The notes: a model not told the origin generated them from the letters alone. A stretch of 64,000 nt of DNA from Favolaschia claudopus (GCA_037176885.1 JAWWNJ010000043.1:1426001-1490000); one strand, 5' to 3'. Numbered from the stretch's first letter, positions 37,311 to 47,885 are shown. A program made the numbers and translations.

Positions 37311-40162
37311 CTGCTACACAGCCTGATCGGCACCCAGCTCATTTATCATCTATCACTAGTGATTCGTCATTCATGTGCTGCTGGTCGCCCTGGACCGCGC
37401 AGCCCTATCTTCTACCCTCCATCTGCTGCTGCTAGTTCTTCGTTCAAGACGGGCGGCTCACTACCATCTCCTGCTGTTCGTCCTAGACGATGCGCACCCC
37501 CCTATCGTCTATCTACTTCCATCCACCCGCGATTCCTCATCCTCATCAGGACCAAGCTCTTTCCTGTACCCCACACATCTCATCTGATCTTCTTTCCCGC
37601 CCGCAAGAACTTCAACATTGCGCTTCAGCCGAGTCGTCAAGGTTTATTTTGATTCGGCGCCCTGGTGCATGTTTTTCCTTTGTTCTGAATCGTCCGTTCA
37701 CTCGCTTCCTATTTACGGAGATTCGAGGCGATAAAGCTGGCTCGACGGAGATAGCTCTGTCGAGACTGCGTGGCAAGTTCCTGCGAATATCTCCTCCAAA
37801 TCTTGACAGTTTGAGCGATATCACACTCAACGGAGATTTCTCCGTCGAGACGGTTAACTGCCAGGGGCATGTCCCGCTCAGAGATTGCCCGGTTTTCACC
37901 AGTCAGATTCTCATCGATCATCCTGGATGTATCCGCTGTCTGATCAACGGTGCACACCTCCCACTCCATTTTCGATTCTCGAACGCGATTTGACTTTCCT
38001 ATTCTCTCTGTTTCAAACTCATCTTTATTGTTTCATTTCCGTGCATGGCTCCAATTTCCACACATGTCGATTGATTCCAGTATGCTGGCTTCGACGGCGA
38101 TATCTGATTTGATGCGAAGATTCGACCTTCGAAACATCTTGCGCGCATTTCCTTGCGCACCACTTGATGACTCGTTTTCTTCGCTTTCCTCCGCTCCTCA
38201 CCTCCCAGCTATTCAACCCTATTGCGCTCGCCTGGACCGGAACATCTACGGTGACATGTTCAGTTCTGTCAGCCAGTTTGCACCTGGCGTGGTCTTGTGA
38301 CCGGGTTCATTCGTAATATTCCCGTTTCTCCTCACTTTCAATCTCGGCGGCCCGACATTATTGCGTCGGACCTAACGATGGTATCTCTCGAGAGACTTAG
38401 GTTGCTGAGGCACTTGGCGCTCAGCACATCGTGCTTGCCATCCATCTCGCGCACTATCCAGTCGCGGCGTGCAGACCGATGCCGGCCATTTATTCGTGGT
38501 TTGATGCCGTGTTCGTGCGCCGCTTCATTCTATCGCTCTCAAGATTGCACCACATCTTTGAGGGCGCCAACAGCTTGTTTCCCGAGTGTCCTAACACCTG
38601 GTTTCGCGTGTACACGACACCCCTTTACACCACAAACTTCCTCATCACAGACAGAACACATCTCATCTCATTTTATCTTTGTTGACTCATCTTGACGGTT
38701 TCACTGTCGTCACCTCTCATTATGTTGTTTTCCGTTGCGGGCGCACATGTTTGTCGGCTCAATCACCCAGCCTGTTGCTCCTGACGAACCCATCTCATCA
38801 TATCTACGGTTTCTCGTCTCCGACGACACGTACCTCTTTCATCATCACATTCTTTTTATCTGGATGACACTCGTTGCCGCCCTGGACGTATTAATCGTAC
38901 ATCATCTCCTTTCCATCTCATTCTCAACGCTGCGTCGTCAGTTTGACTAAATTCCCTCTTGGAGATCAACAGCTATTGGCCCAAGACCATAGCAATTGAA
39001 TAGTTCTTCCTCTCCTTGGAGAGCGAACAATTTCACAATGCTTATTCTTCTCCGTTCCGACTACCACGAGCTCCGCCCTTCACCCCATCTATATTCTCGC
39101 TTCCTCGAATCTGGCCGTTCTTACTGAACGATCATCTGCTCGGCATGTTGACTTGCCGCGCTACATCGGCATAATAACCTAGTGCCGTGTACATCAGTAT
39201 CGATCCGTCGTTCATCCCAGTCGCAGCATAGCTGCTGCACGTCCCCGCCAACTTCGGCGAAATCGACTGGAACTGGATTTTGCGCCGCGGGAAGTACTCA
39301 CTCCAGCACTCGCGGGTTCTTCATGTCGTTTTGGGCCCGGGGCCGCAACTCACTTCACTTGTTCATGTTCAACTTCATCGCTTTCTTCTGGCCGATACAA
39401 ATCTTGTCGACATGTTCAACGTTACTTGCTCCAAACACCCGTCCATCCTCCCCGCCCCATGTTCCGAATACATTCATCGTCTGGCGACTACAAATTTTGA
39501 TAAGTCCATCCTTCGATATCTCGGGCTTACATCTCACTCTTTTGTTCTTTCTCGCTGATGGTCAGGATTGCGACCTTTCTTTAACCAACAAGCACGCAAA
39601 CAGACTCAGTTCAACCAATCTTGGCGTCATCTTGATGCTTCGACCTCTTCCTCTCCATGCTCAAGTGCCACCGACTTCGTGCAATCGACCCACATTCGTC
39701 TCAAACAGGTTGACAAATCCGCATTTGTTCGTCCGGCTCTTCATCGACACCATTGCTCAATCGACTTTTGCTCCATCAACAATCATCTCCCACTATCGAA
39801 TACACCGCTGGTTGCCTACCCTTGCAGTGGTTCCTCTACATCTCCTCATTCATTTTCAACCACGCGCATTTCAAGCATATCCTTCAACACAACATTTCAT
39901 CGCAGATCCGGTCGAACTGTTCAAAATGGTGTCGCCCTATAGATTGTCATACGATCGAACAGGTGCATCTCTGCCATCCCATACTTCTTCATCATCTCGC
40001 GCATCGCCTATTTCACTCAAGATTGTGTTCCTACACACGAGTTTCCGGTATTATCTGTCCATTGACCTCATCTGCTGCTTTCCTATCCGTTCGCTCTTAG
40101 TGGGACCTCGGGTTCTTTTTTCGCCCTCGCGCGAGTCTACGACTCTTTGAGCTTCACTCCAT

Positions 40163-40370
40163 TGGGTCGCTCGGGGTCTCATTCCGACCCTCAGTGTCCT
40201 TTGCGTACGGTTCGGCCGTGTCTGTAGCTCACGCGGAGCGGCGGGAGACGAAAATTCGTCTCCGCGCCCCGTCCTCGTCGGTTGGAACGGTCGTTCCCCG
40301 CACACACCCCAAAAATCAGCATCGCTCATTTCCCTCTTTTGTCTAGCGATCACACAGACCTACCTTGCTG
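40163..40370 (+). repeat. split direct repeat B1
   Basis: 208 bp from TGGGTCGCTCGGGGTCTCA to CCTACCTTGCTG, repeated exactly at 40899-41106. It runs directly into A2. Confidence 0.85.
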
Positions 40371-40855
40371 TGAGCTCAGCCGTGACGAGCTTGTGAGTGC
40401 GGCTGAGTGATAGGTAGTGCTGGGTCGGAAATGTTTTTGGCCGTGTATAAAATACGGCCGCGCAGCGGCCGCGATGTATGCATTGTAGGGCTTGTATTTA
40501 ATGTATAAATACATGCGCCGCAGGCGAAAATTTTGAGGTATTTAATGTATAAATACATGTATTTTAAGGTGTATTTAATGTATTTAATGTACCTTTTCAC
40601 GCATCCCAGTTGTCTGCATCCCATTCCGCATCGTCAACCGACCACTGAGTTGCTGGGGCCTTGGCCGCTTTCTTGGGTGCAGCTACATCGGCTTTCGGCT
40701 TCTCCTGATCCGCCAAGGTAGTCGTGGGAGAGTAGACTTGACATCTGATCTCCGTTGACAGCTGTCAAGTCTCTCTTTTCCTTCCGCCGCCGTGTCCGCT
40801 GCAGCCTCGACGGCTCATCCTCCTCCCTCGCACCATCTGCGGTCTTTTTGTCACC
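40369..40855 (+). repeat. split direct repeat A2, interrupted
   Basis: Same sequence as A1 but split after its 46th base by 299 bp of unrelated DNA (40415-40713). Confidence 0.82.
40415..40713. repeat. 299-bp insertion within A2
   Basis: Absent from A1. The left half is AT-rich and carries AATGTATAAATACATG twice; the right half is GC-balanced. AGGTAGT occurs at both edges (40412-40418 and 40716-40722) but there is no clean target duplication. No inverted ends and no reading frame of note. Confidence 0.6.
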
Positions 40856-40898
40856 CACCCACCCTTCGCTCACGCTATTCCCTCATTTTATCTTACGC

Positions 40899-41106
40899 TG
40901 GGTCGCTCGGGGTCTCATTCCGACCCTCAGTGTCCTTTGCGTACGGTTCGGCCGTGTCTGTAGCTCACGCGGAGCGGCGGGAGACGAAAATTCGTCTCCG
41001 CGCCCCGTCCTCGTCGGTTGGAACGGTCGTTCCCCGCACACACCCCAAAAATCAGCATCGCTCATTTCCCTCTTTTGTCTAGCGATCACACAGACCTACC
41101 TTGCTG
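40899..41106 (+). repeat. split direct repeat B2
   Basis: Second copy of B; its end is taken as the right end of the 6-kb element. Confidence 0.85.
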
Positions 41107-41400
41107 GTGGGCGAAGACAAGACGTGGGTTTATTTGTTCATCATCAGGTTTTTTTGTTTGCCCAACAGTGATTGGCTGTTCGGGAGTCGGGAATCGGGAT
41201 ACGGGGATTGCCGAACTCGTCTCCGATGACTTTGTGAAAATAACTATGAACATTCCTGCGTCTTGCTTTCCACCACTATCTCGGACTTCCGTGCTTATTT
41301 TAGGAGCAAGTATCCGCATTCAAATTTCAAACTCAATGAACACATCATCAAACAAACACCATCCCCACAAAACATACACCATCCCACCTCCTTCAACCAA

Positions 41401-41922
41401 TCACTCATTAATCTCAATCCCATTCGCCCTATCCGCAGCCTCCGTCTCAATATCCTCCTTCGACCCCTTCGTGAACCCATTCACCGTCCCCTCGTTCTCG
41501 AAACACAACACGCTCTGAATCTTCTTCGCGCCGATGCTCTGCGAGTCGTCGGAGAACTGCTCGAAGACGGCTTGGCCGGCGTTGAAGTCGCAGTTCGGGA
41601 GCCTAGCGGTTTGTAAGTATATCTGAATCGGGAAATGAGAATATAGGAGGGACGCACGGGAACGCCGCACAATCCGCATCGGCATTCAAGACGAGCGATT
41701 GCACGCCGGGGGTGTTGGTGCAGGATTCGAGGGTGATGGGTTTGCATGTTCCACTGCCGTTTGTGCCGGTGCAGAATTGCGGGTTGACGCGGGCGCGTGA
41801 GGCCTACATACATCGATTTGGTTAGCACATGGTGTGGGCAGTGAGGATAGACGCACCAGCGGCGCGCTGAACGCGGAGAGGGAGAGGACAGAGACGACTG
41901 CGATCGACGCAGAGAAGAACAT
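41401..41922 (-). CDS. small secreted cysteine-containing protein
   Basis: Three exons (41922-41857, 41803-41658, 41602-41401) join to 137 aa. The signal peptide is MFFSASIAVVSVLSLSAFSAP. The mature part has NPQFCTGTNGSGTCKPI, LESCTNT, LNADADCAAFP and LPNCDF, six cysteines in all plus one near the end (SVLCFEN), then GTVNGFTKGSKEDIE. A paralogue at 45591-46137 has the same intron positions and an identical last-exon length (202 nt). I do not recognise the family; such proteins are common in the secretome of Agaricomycetes. A TATA box in a conserved block lies about 90 bp upstream. Confidence 0.85.
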
Positions 41923-42011
41923 GGCGAAGAAGGCGAGAAAAGGAAAATTGAAGTGAAGTGAAAAAAAGGCGGAAGAGAAGAGAATGATGGAGTGAGAGAT
42001 GCGAGTCTGCA

Positions 42012-42017
42012 TTTATA
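42012..42017 (-). promoter_or_regulatory. TATA box of the secreted-protein gene at 41401-41922
   Basis: TATAAA on the minus strand inside TTCGCGAAACCTATAAAT, a block shared with the paralogue's promoter. Confidence 0.6.
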
Positions 42018-43260
42018 GGTTTCGCGAAGACGGATGGATGACAGCGGGACGCGCGGTATCCACTTGGCGGGGATCCGGGTGAAATGTCATGGTCGAGTAC
42101 ATACCATCAGGACCGGCGAAGCGCCGGTTGTGCTGTGAGATCTCTCGCATTCCAGTGATGACCCCAGTACTTCCCTGAGCTGCGGTCAGGAGCTTGGTAC
42201 TATAGTTCACTTCGAGATATTGGAAGTAGCTTGCGAGCAGGAGGCAGAACACGTACTTTTTCGGTTCGAACGAACCAGACATGAGATATCAACACAGATG
42301 GGCATCATTCGCATAGTCTCCCCCATGTCCAGCGTTGTCAACGTTGATGATCACCCGGGCTACCTTGGGTCGACTCGACGACTTCAAGGCATATTTGTTG
42401 GCGAGGCGATGTCTGAGGACTTCCGATTCGACAACACACTCACGGCGTGAGAGAAGAAGAAGCAACCCCGAGGAATCATCAATCAGGCTTGGGATGTCGC
42501 AGAATAAGCCCATATCCAACGCTTCGAAAACACAAGGGCGAGTTGCTGCATATGATGAGGGTAAGAACAAGTCGAATCGGCAATGGCCGATGATGGGTGA
42601 CGCGAGGGTTTACGAATATTTACTTTGTTCTCGCTGATTGCCGAATGTCACTTGTCTTCCACTCTCATCACCCTCGTCGACCGTCAGCGTGAATAGCCCT
42701 CGTTCGACTGGATTCTTGGCCAGCAGGGTGGGGTATCTCTCCGTCTCCTTCCATCATTCCCCGAGGAGGGGCTTTTCGCGGCGGATCCGAGTTGTATCGG
42801 ACTTGGGTGTGCGGGCAACGGGACCGAGGTGCACAGGCGAGAGGCAACAGAAGACATTTTCAGATGTGCAATGGGTACTGGTTGCGTCGAGCGGGACATA
42901 CTATTCCCCAGCCCGAGCGAGTCAGCTCTCTTTGTCGGAAGTCTATCACCAATCTATGACAGGCTGCGTGGTTCGCTGTTTCTTTTGGCATATTCGACGA
43001 CGACTCTTCGTAACCTGCGCGCTTCTGTTATGCTGGACTCTTAGGGGTGGCCCACAACGGATGACACGTACCTAGGCTCTGCCGGGCGAATCCAACCATG
43101 AGCCGAGGCACTGGACTGGTCCAGGATTCTGACTTCATTCTTCCGAGTCGAGGGTCAAATATTTGTTTTTAATCATCAAACTTCGGTTTGCTAAACCTCT
43201 GGACAGTGGACTCGAACTACAGTTAACTGGGAGCCATATCTCTTCAATTCACATCTCCCT
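42018..43260. other. intergenic region without supported gene
   Basis: Open frames around 42289-43075 on both strands lack conserved features. Confidence 0.4.
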
Positions 43261-43338
43261 CTAATTCACATCGCTCCGCTCAACCCAAATCGGCTTCACC
43301 TGTCCTCCATTCAAGGAATTAACGCTCCGCTCTTCTTC
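43261..43338 (-). repeat. fifth precursor unit beyond the in-frame TAG
   Basis: In frame with the P1 coding sequence, it encodes EEERSVNSLNGGQVKPI and WVERSDVN before a TAG. It keeps full unit structure, so the upstream stop is probably recent. Confidence 0.7.
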
Positions 43339-43769
43339 CTACGCCTCCTCCACGCTGCGCTCAACCCAAATCGGCTTAACCCGCCCGCCATTGAGCGAAT
43401 TGACGCTCCTCTCAACCCAGATCGGTTTGACCTGTCCGCCATTGAGGCTATCTACGCTGCGCTCGACCCAGATTGGCCTTTCACGTCCACCATTGAGCGA
43501 GTTGACGCTTCGTGTGCCTTCATCTTCAGACTGGAGTTGATTCGGGTGAGTTGTTCTACTGTATTCTCCTTCAAGGGTACGAAAGCACTCACTCCACGAG
43601 CAACCCATCCGTCGTTAGCCTCGTCTACACTGCGCTCGACCCAAACGGGGCGTTCGCTGCCGCCATTGAGGGAATTGACGCTGCGTGCGTTATTGGGGAG
43701 GGTGGGGGCGGCGAATGCACTTAGACTGCTGAATGCGAGGGCGGCGGAGATGAAGATGAAGCTGCGCAT
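43339..43769 (-). CDS. secreted repeat-peptide precursor P1 (candidate RiPP precursor)
   Basis: Two exons (43769-43593, 43530-43339) join to 122 aa. A signal peptide (MRSFIFISAALAFSSLSAFA) is followed by a run of near-identical 17-residue units of the form SVNSLNGG-x-x-x-PIWVER. There is one in exon 1 and three in exon 2, each with one Trp and ending in Glu-Arg before Ser. Reading stops at TAG (43339-43341). In the same frame beyond it lies a fifth unit (43261-43338) ending in its own stop. The layout matches precursors cut by kexin-like proteases and then modified. It is divergent, by about 430 bp, from a UstYa-like gene, the modifying enzyme type of dikaritin RiPPs. Alternatives: an unmodified Kex2-processed repeat protein or a surface repellent peptide. 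Biological activity is unknown. Confidence 0.75.
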
Positions 43770-44197
43770 TGTTAGGACCTCTAAATAGGGGGATGTGATG
43801 TAGGTCGCAGCAGGTATGTACACAGGCGTCTGGATTTTAAGAGGATTTCTCGCACTGAATCATCTGATAGCACCCGACTCCAGCTGGGCCTCAAAACGCT
43901 ATCACGCTGTTGCCGTCCCACGTGTACGATGCGGGGGGAGTTTCCTGCTCCGAGTCTTGAATATCCGACCGCAATTGCCGGCGCCACACAATTGAAGGTG
44001 GGCGGAGATCTACGGAGTCACGAGAAGATCCTTAATATTTATATATAATACAGGGTGGGTGGGTGGGCGTTTGAATTGTGCCTGGATTATCATTCCATGC
44101 TGCCCAAGCCTGCCTGCCAACCGACTACCGTGACGACTCCCGAGAAACGCGAGAGGGCGAAAGATTTCCGCTCTAACTCTTCCACCTCCCCGCCACC

Positions 44198-45274
44198 ATG
44201 TCCGCCGCATACCAGATTCTTCCCAACGACGCTGACGCGTCAGAGGACGGGGAGAGATATCCTTCGCCTCGCAGCGTCAGAAGTCGTACAAGTTTTCGAG
44301 TGGTGCTAGTTTTGATTGGGATAATCTGTGTTCAAGCTCTTGCTATGGTGGTCCTCTTATCTCGACCAACACCATCCCATCCGGATTCAAAGTCCGCATT
44401 ATTACTCTACTGTGAGCACTCTTCAGCACGATTCCCCGCTTACTTTCACCTAAACTCACAGCACCCGTCCAACATCTCGTCGAAGAAACACTCAAAGTCT
44501 ATCGTCTCGGTTTCGGCAAAGATTTGTCGCCTTTTCAAGTTCCCTCCTCTCCCGCCCTCGATGAAGCTTGGGAGGATTTGTATGACTGTGCGTTCATTTA
44601 GCTTCCCTTGTTTTCAAGCTTGAGTAATCGCTACGACAGTCGGGATTTCGCGAATCCCGAAAAGCGAAGCTGCGAAGCTACCCAACAAAACAAGTCCGAT
44701 ACCTGGAGATCCTGGGTACTATATCGCGGAGCTGGATACACAGTGTTTCATGAGTTGCATTGTTTGGTGCGTTCTTAGCCTTTCCTACTTATTCCTGGCA
44801 TTTTTTCATGGGACGCGTGGTAGAATATGATTCGAATGGTATCGTGTTCCAATCATCTCACTGGACCAGGATGCTGAGATTCTGAGATTTGATAGTCCCT
44901 CGACCCGGAATACTACCCAGAGCAGTGGAGTTACATCAAGCTCGTCGAACGCTCGCGGGAGCATGTCAGCCATTGTGTCGACGACTGGCTAACGCGCGTA
45001 GTCGATTATGTGTCATGTTGATACGAGTGTCATTGTGTTCGTCCCATTTTTCCTCCCTTCCTTCCTCCCTGCATCATTCTTGCATCCATCTAACGAATCG
45101 CGATTTGATGTAGATGGCAATGGAACGGCCGCTACGCCGAAAGCAAGGATTCCGCATGTTTGTAGGAAGTTTGAGCCGATATGGGAGTGGGGGAGGGAGA
45201 ATGCGATGAGGGTGGATTATGATGATACGGTTAGGATTGAGGACGGGCTTCCTGAGCCTTCGATCTTGCCGTGA
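44198..45274 (+). pseudogene. UstYa-like (DUF3328) gene copy 1, frameshifted
   Basis: Exons 44198-44411, 44462-44587, 44640-44761, 44824-44838 and one from 44896 follow the intact paralogue at 61909-63007 closely; exons 2, 3 and 4 have equal lengths. An N-terminal membrane anchor (VVLVLIGIICVQALAMVVLL) is followed by the family signature GFGKDLSPFQVPSSPALDEA and the metal-site motif HVSHC. Then the copies part. Between HVSHC and the next block this copy has 7 extra bases. After the last intron, near 45130, it lacks about 11 bases. Neither is a multiple of three and they do not compensate, so the end (IPHVCRKFEPIWEW) is out of frame. UstYa proteins catalyse oxidative cyclisation or related steps on RiPP core peptides; this copy is probably inactive. 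Confidence 0.7.
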
Positions 45275-45368
45275 TGTAGGTTTGGTGAGACTCTCAGAGA
45301 GTTTGCTTTGTGACACAAAACCCTAATTCATCTTGTTTAGCTTCGGTTGACAGTAGATGTTCTAGGTG

Positions 45369-45476
45369 GGACGCCCCGTATCCAGTGGGAATTTGGGTGA
45401 ACTGTCGAGGAGTAGTATACCATCAGGAGTCAGGACGGGCGAAGCGCTGAGTGGGATATCAGATACGGGGCGTCCC
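45369..45476. repeat. 108-bp inverted repeat in a promoter
   Basis: GGGACGCCCCGTATC at 45369-45383 is repeated exactly in reverse at 45462-45476. It could form a hairpin or be the remains of a small TIR element. The paralogous promoter near 42050 keeps only an imperfect version of one arm. Confidence 0.65.
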
Positions 45477-45500
45477 GCTGTTGTGTATCTTCGCGAAACC

Positions 45501-45506
45501 TATAAA
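45501..45506 (+). promoter_or_regulatory. TATA box of the secreted-protein gene at 45591-46137
   Basis: TATAAA in TTCGCGAAACCTATAAAT, 85 bp before the ATG, shared with the paralogue. Confidence 0.6.
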
Positions 45507-45590
45507 TTCGGGCTCGTATCGCTCATTCCAGCATTCTCTTCTCTCCCCTCTATTTTTTTCACTTCGCTTTTCTTTTCGCCTTTTTTCGCT

Positions 45591-46137
45591 ATGTTGTTCT
45601 CTGCGTCGATCGCAGTCGTCTCTGTCCTCTCCCTCTCGGCGTTCACCGCGCACAGCGCGCCGCTGGTGCGTCCATCCCCGCCTACATCATCCGTGTTCAA
45701 AGTTCTGTGTTAATCGAGTCTCTGCAGGCCCCGCGCCGAGTCATCCCGCAATTCTGCACCGGCACAAACGGCGGTGGAATTTGTGAACCCATCAACATCG
45801 GATCCTGCACCGAAACTCCGGACGTGCAATCCCTCATCTTGAACGCTGATGCGGACTGTGTGGCGTTCCAGTGTGTATCCTTTCATCGCGCGTCGATTCC
45901 ATCGTTAATCAGTTGTTTTTCCCGCCTTCTCGTAGTTTCCCAAATTGCAAAGGTAGCAGCGGCGAAGCCCCCTTCGAGCTATTCTCGGACGATTCGCAGA
46001 GTATTGGCGGGAGGCGCGTTAAGAGTGTGTCTTGCGATGAGTTTGAAGGGACGGTGAATGGGTTTACGAAGGGGTCGGCGGCGGATATTGAGCAGGAGGC
46101 GGCGGATAGGGCGAATGGGATTGAGATTCCTGAGTGA
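45591..46137 (+). CDS. small secreted cysteine-containing protein, paralogue of 41401-41922
   Basis: Three exons (45591-45665, 45728-45870, 45936-46137) join to 139 aa. Signal peptide MLFSASIAVVSVLSLSAFTA; mature motifs PQFCTGTNGGGICEPI, IGSCTETPD, LNADADCVAF, FPNCKG, ELFSDDSQSIGGRR, SVSCDEF and the ending EAADRANGIEIPE. Cysteine spacing is the same as in the inverted paralogue about 4 kb to the left. Secretion is inferred from the signal peptide; function is unknown. It lies between UstYa copy 1 and NmrA copy 1 in the left arm of the duplication, and no counterpart is seen at the matching place in the right arm. Confidence 0.85.
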
Positions 46138-46149
46138 AGTGGTCCATGT

Positions 46150-46331
46150 CCACCGTTAAGCGGATCGAGGTTGCTCCTCTTGCCCCAGAGTGGTCTAGCT
46201 ACATTGCGGTTGAGCTTGTCCAGGCCGTGCATGTCTTCTTCTTTGAACTGGATAAATTCGAGCAAAGCTTACTAGTATGGCTCGTTTGATTCTACTCTAG
46301 GAATGCACTCACTCGACGAGCAATCTACAAC
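46150..46331 (-). pseudogene. fragment of repeat-peptide precursor (P3)
   Basis: Minus-strand sequence reads LDKLNRNVARPLWGKR then SNLDPLNGGHGPL, matching exon 2 of precursor P2 at the right end. Just upstream an intron and the last codons of exon 1 (GCTCGTCGA before GTGAGT) survive. The signal-peptide exon is missing, replaced by sequence homologous to another part of the right arm near 61320. A truncated remnant. Confidence 0.7.
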
Positions 46332-47885
46332 TCTCCGAGATGTTCTTACACTTCTGTCGCTCAGCCTCGGCCACCAATTCAACGAATCTCTGTTTTCTTT
46401 TAGTCGGGCTTCTCCGCTCAATTCGGTCCGAAATCAACGCTCTCTGATTCGTCCGCGGAAACGGAAACGATGCGCAATTGGGTAAATTTGGGGCTTTTTT
46501 CTTCCCACCATCATCCCAAGCACAAAACCCGCCGTAGTACACACAACGCAGAGAGACGAGGCCACAAAGAGCCCAAAGTCCTCAAGCTGGTGACACGAGC
46601 CCTTCAATGTGCCGGGAGATGGCTGGTCGATACAACTTTTAATTCTAAATATTGGACGAGTCTACGACATCCACTCCATTATGCGTGCATCCAGCCCATT
46701 TCCAATGCTGCAACACTGCAACTCGCACACGGACCTTGGAAATGTCTATTCTCATTGTATACTCTGGATCATGCTCATTGCTTCCCTGCTCGGCGCCCCC
46801 AACGCTCTGCTCTGAGTCTTCCTGCATAGCTGCTTAGTCAGAAAACACCGCCACATTGATGAATTCGGTGATGCGAATTTTGGACGACGATCTGGGCAGA
46901 AATAATCCAGCAAATCTGCCTGAATACCTCTCTCTACTTTCTAAAAGTCTACCTGATCGCTCTTACATCTCTGAGGCACGCAACATCTGGCGCTACGTGT
47001 ATCCGGAACCTGGGCTTGATTGACAGCGCGTTGAATCCCACAGCGGAAATCCCGCTTTGCGCTGTATTGACCCTCGTCGGCATCCTGGCATACACTCAAC
47101 TAGATGATTGCATCTTACGGAAACTGGGATAAATCCTCGTCAGATTCATTGTTCATTGACTGTTCCCACCCTACCCACTGAGTGCGCCTCTGGCTCAGCC
47201 GTTCGCAACTGCGGGAACAGCGTGAATGAGTGTCTTTCAAGTAAACAATTCTCAAACTTCTCTCAGCGATGACGTGACTGGAGTCATACCCGAAACTGGC
47301 ACCATTCTGCACAGCGAGGTGCAAGGGAAATGTCTTCAAACTATGATTTAGGGTCTCGACTTCGAGCGAGGAATGCCAAGTCGCAGATCGTGCTTTGTTT
47401 TCTCCCCGAATTCGGAGTTTTTCTTGCACCAGCCCTACAAATCATAGTTGAGCTCCATTCACGCACTCTTAAGTGAAGTTTTCTGAACTGCTTGCTTTTT
47501 GAGGTCACAGTTTTTCCGTTTTGCTTCTCACTCTTCCTTTAGTTCTACCGCGGTGCATCGGCGGATGTGATCGTGAGCTCGGCTACGGGTGGTTTGAGAA
47601 GTCCAGGGACCGTACAGTATAGTAGTGCCCCTGTATTGTCTGTTACTCCCTGGGCCCCGGCGTTCCTAAGCGGGACCGTGCCGTGTAATCTACCTACCTA
47701 CCTACCTACCTCCTCGTCATTCGACGGTCTTCCGGCGTGCGACTTTTGGACTGATCTCGTTGGTAAGTCTGCGGAATGCCGCCGACGGAAGCGGTATAAG
47801 TTCGTGACCTGTTCACCTGCAAAAGACAAAGCGGAAAAACAGGAAAACAAATTCTCCACTGCTTCTATTTTGCTCTCTCGGTATC
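46332..47885. other. intergenic region with duplicated segment
   Basis: About 46330-46490 is homologous, inverted, to about 61130-61335 in the right arm. A minus-strand open frame at 47115-47429 starts with GTG and is not supported as a gene. Confidence 0.45.

Larger units (their letters stand above)
35125..41106. mobile_element. ~6 kb element with split direct repeats (DIRS/Ngaro-like layout), non-coding
   Basis: The order is A1 (35125-35310), a 4.85-kb interior, B1 (40163-40370), A2 (40369-40855, interrupted), a 43-bp spacer and B2 (40899-41106). As read, A1 and A2 are identical apart from an insertion, and B1 and B2 are identical over 208 bp. Split direct repeats in the order A1 - body - B1A2B2 are characteristic of PAT/Ngaro elements of the DIRS order, which use a tyrosine recombinase. 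B1 and A2 abut, sharing the dinucleotide TG, as a circular junction would. No target duplication is visible, also as expected. No reverse transcriptase, RNase H or recombinase frame is recognisable in the interior. An alternative is two tandem A-B units with a large insertion in the first. Confidence 0.62.

Noticed and set aside
39182..40150. 322-codon plus-strand open frame
   Set aside because: Composition is Ser/His/Leu-rich with no conserved motif, it overlaps other equally long frames, and it lies inside the repetitive element.
35125..41106. Ordinary LTR retrotransposon
   Set aside because: A full LTR is not repeated at both ends. The left end has only A and the right end has B-A-B, which does not fit simple LTRs.
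44990..45000. Hidden intron ending CGCGTAG that would rescue UstYa copy 1
   Set aside because: No suitable donor lies at a normal intron distance, the paralogue has no intron there, and the downstream deletion would still break the frame.
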